Positions 62,446 through 64,000 of a stretch of DNA of 64,000 bases are shown here, one piece after another. Source of the DNA: Pipra filicauda (taxonomy: Eukaryota; Chordata; Aves; Passeriformes; Pipridae); assembly GCF_003945595.2 (NCBI RefSeq), contig NW_024104527.1, positions 62,001-126,000 on the forward strand, in the 5' to 3' direction. The notes beneath the pieces are model-generated. The model was not told the DNA's origin and ran no database searches. It saw nothing but the letters and a program-made list of their open reading frames with translations. The position numbers were made by a program, and so were the translations under genes. Numbering within the stretch: position 1 is the first letter of the stretch; each line of letters begins with the position of its first letter.

Positions 62446-63924
62446 GTGAGCGCCTGTTGGGGACAGGGATGAGGGGGTTTCCCTCCCAGTGCCCTCTCTT
62501 TTCCGGGAGGGAATAGGGTCAGCGGAGTGCAGCCGGGGGGAGGGCATCAGGCACTGGGGCTGGAGGAGCTGCTGTGGTGGAGTTTGCCCCTTTCTTCCTT
62601 TGACAGGAGTGGGGAAATAGTTGGGGAGGATATCCCCAGTCTGATGGGGTGCCCGGGGTGGGTGGCAGTGCCAGTCTGGGGGCAGACAGATGGTGTGGGT
62701 ACACCCCATCCCAACACCAGCAGGGTAAAATATCACCCGTGCCAGGAGCACCCAAAGCCCTGTGGTGGGGTGGGGGTTTCCCGTGCCGCTTCTGATGCAT
62801 CCCCGTGGGCAGTGGGGCTGGGGGTTCATGCAAGCATGGGGGCATCCTACGCACCTCCTTCCCTCTCCTTAGAACATTGAGCTGAAGGTGGAGGTGGAGA
62901 GCCTGAAGCGGGAGCTGCAGGAGAAACAAGCAGCCTTGGACAACACATGGTGAGTGGGGCTGGCCCACCCCCTCACCCTGGAGCAGACATGATGCCCGGG
63001 GGGGTTGTCTAGCTGCACCCTGCCTGCAGTGAACAGTGAGGGGCCTGCCGTGGGGCTGGAGGGGTTTGCAATGGGGCTGGGCACCCACAGGGCTCCTCTT
63101 ACACCCTCCATGCCAGCCAAAAATAAAAGACAGCACCTGTTTGGTGGGGGAGGGCAGCGACGTGCCCAGGGGCCATGGCATGGGTGTCTCACAGTGGGGC
63201 ACCGATGGGTGGGGGTGCAGGGGCACAGCAACCAGCCGGGGAGCCCCTGGTTCTGGGATTGTGTGAGGAGTGCTTTGATGAGTCAGAGTCTGAGTATGAC
63301 CTGGTGCTGCCAGTACAGCCGTGTCCCCAGAGCAGCAGTGCCGGGGGTTTACAGCATGTCCTTCATGGGGATCCTGCAGAAATAGCATCCACGGCATGGA
63401 GGGGACTGGGCTGGGCACACCTGGGGTGGTGCAGATCGCCCAGCCTAGCTGGTTTGGGGTGGGGGCTTTTGCAAATGGAGGCCATGCTGTGCCATACTGT
63501 GCCAAGCCGTGCCATGTCACGTGAGATGCCGTACCATACCATGCCGTGCCATGCTGTGCTGTGCCTGGCAGGGTGGCTGCAGAGAACCAGACGACCCGTA
63601 GCCAGGCCGCGCTCCGGCAGCAGTATGAGGAGCGTCAGCGGGAGTCGGAGCACGTCTATGAGCTCCTGGAGAACAAGATCCAGCTCCTGCAGGAGGTGAG
63701 TCCAGGGATGGTGGGAGCCTGGGAGGAGCTGGGGGCTGGAGCCTGGGTGCTCACCCTGCTGCCGTGCAGGAGGCCAGGCTGGCACGGAGCGAGGCCGAGC
63801 AGGCCACGGCACTGGCCAGAGCTGAGGCGGAAAGATGCCGGGAGCTGACAGGGAAGCTGAAGGAAGCTGCAAGGACAAAGGAGGAGGACAGGAGTGATGA
63901 TGGCTGCAGCACCATGGCCCAAAG
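62305..63924 (+). CDS. PDE4DIP: PDE4DIP (myomegalin), 5' end of gene, CM1 domain; continues beyond window
   Basis: Large coiled-coil scaffold of the Golgi and centrosome that recruits gamma-tubulin complexes and anchors PDE4D; paralogue of CDK5RAP2. Exons: 62305-62445, 62873-62949, 63572-63695, 63770-63924, with agreeing phases. The first exon encodes MANGYRTLSQHLNDLKKENF and continues as the CM1 gamma-tubulin-binding motif (KLRIYFLEER). The following exons give long helices (ELKVEVESLKRELQ; QQYEERQRESEHVYELLENK) nearly identical to remembered human PDE4DIP. The ATG at 62305 is chosen by homology; another ATG at 62291 lies out of frame. A CpG-rich region precedes it. The rest of the gene lies to the right of the window. 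Confidence 0.95.
62873..62949 (+). CDS. PDE4DIP: PDE4DIP exon: coiled coil
   Basis: 77 nt, acceptor CCTTAG, donor GTGAGT. Encodes NIELKVEVESLKREL. Confidence 0.95.
63475..63568 (+). repeat. Degenerate 10-bp tandem repeat beside a PDE4DIP acceptor
   Basis: Imperfect units of GCCATGCTGT / GCCGTGCCAT type, ending within a few bases of the acceptor at 63571. Confidence 0.8.
63572..63695 (+). CDS. PDE4DIP: PDE4DIP exon: coiled coil
   Basis: 124 nt, acceptor GGCAG, donor GTGAGT. Encodes ESEHVYELLENKIQLLQE. Confidence 0.95.
63770..63924 (+). CDS. PDE4DIP: PDE4DIP exon: coiled coil (last in window)
   Basis: 155 nt, acceptor GTGCAG, donor GTAGGT, phase 2. Less conserved Ala/Glu-rich helix. Confidence 0.9.
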
Positions 63925-64000
63925 GTAGGTACCCAAGATGTCCCCTCTGCTGCCAGCATGTGCTGGTGCTTGGGAACTACCAAGGGGCTTGTGCTGTGCA

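Noticed and set aside
61789..63520. Long - strand open frames (346 and 333 codons) opposite PDE4DIP exons
   Set aside because: Antisense to conserved CM1 and coiled-coil exons; no homology and no splice logic.

Overview
The window is vertebrate nuclear DNA, most likely from a bird. The genes are split into many small GT-AG exons, several fragments look like avian CR1 LINEs, introns are compact, and the gene order NOTCH2 - REG4 - HMGCS2 - PHGDH - PDE4DIP matches what I recall for this neighbourhood in birds. All identifications come from reading the translations against remembered family sequences; nothing was searched.

Layout. (1) 1-38.03 kb, + strand, AT-rich: the 3' two thirds of NOTCH2. 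There are 23 coding exons, from the end of EGF repeat 14 to the stop codon, then a 2.4-kb 3' UTR. All splice phases agree, and the joined coding part is 5,609 nt with no internal stop. Counting back from the last of 34 exons in the family layout, these are exons 11-14 and 16-34. The exon for EGF repeat 21 (exon 15) is not present. (2) 38.0-41.2 kb: intergenic, with one CR1 fragment. (3) 41.2-42.9 kb, +: a REG4-like secreted C-type lectin with a TATA box and a non-coding first exon. (4) 43.86-47.34 kb, +: HMGCS2, complete (507 aa), with a TATA box and a PPAR-type element upstream. (5) 47.9-51.47 kb, - strand: PHGDH, complete (530 aa), convergent with HMGCS2; a perfect 57-bp tandem duplication copies one of its splice acceptors. 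(6) 51.5-64 kb: a CpG-rich PHGDH promoter, an endogenous-retrovirus LTR, a purine-rich tract, a CpG island, a broken provirus, a minisatellite, and then the 5' end of PDE4DIP (myomegalin) on the + strand, which continues past the window.

Function. The genes are neighbours by conserved synteny and do not form one pathway: a signalling receptor (NOTCH2), a secreted lectin (REG4), mitochondrial ketogenesis (HMGCS2), serine synthesis (PHGDH) and a centrosome/Golgi scaffold (PDE4DIP). I see no CRISPR array, RNA gene or unknown multi-gene system. The most interesting points are the missing NOTCH2 EGF21 exon, the duplicated PHGDH splice acceptor with an in-frame 19-codon spacer, and a phase-consistent upstream promoter/exon chain for PDE4DIP that spans the provirus.
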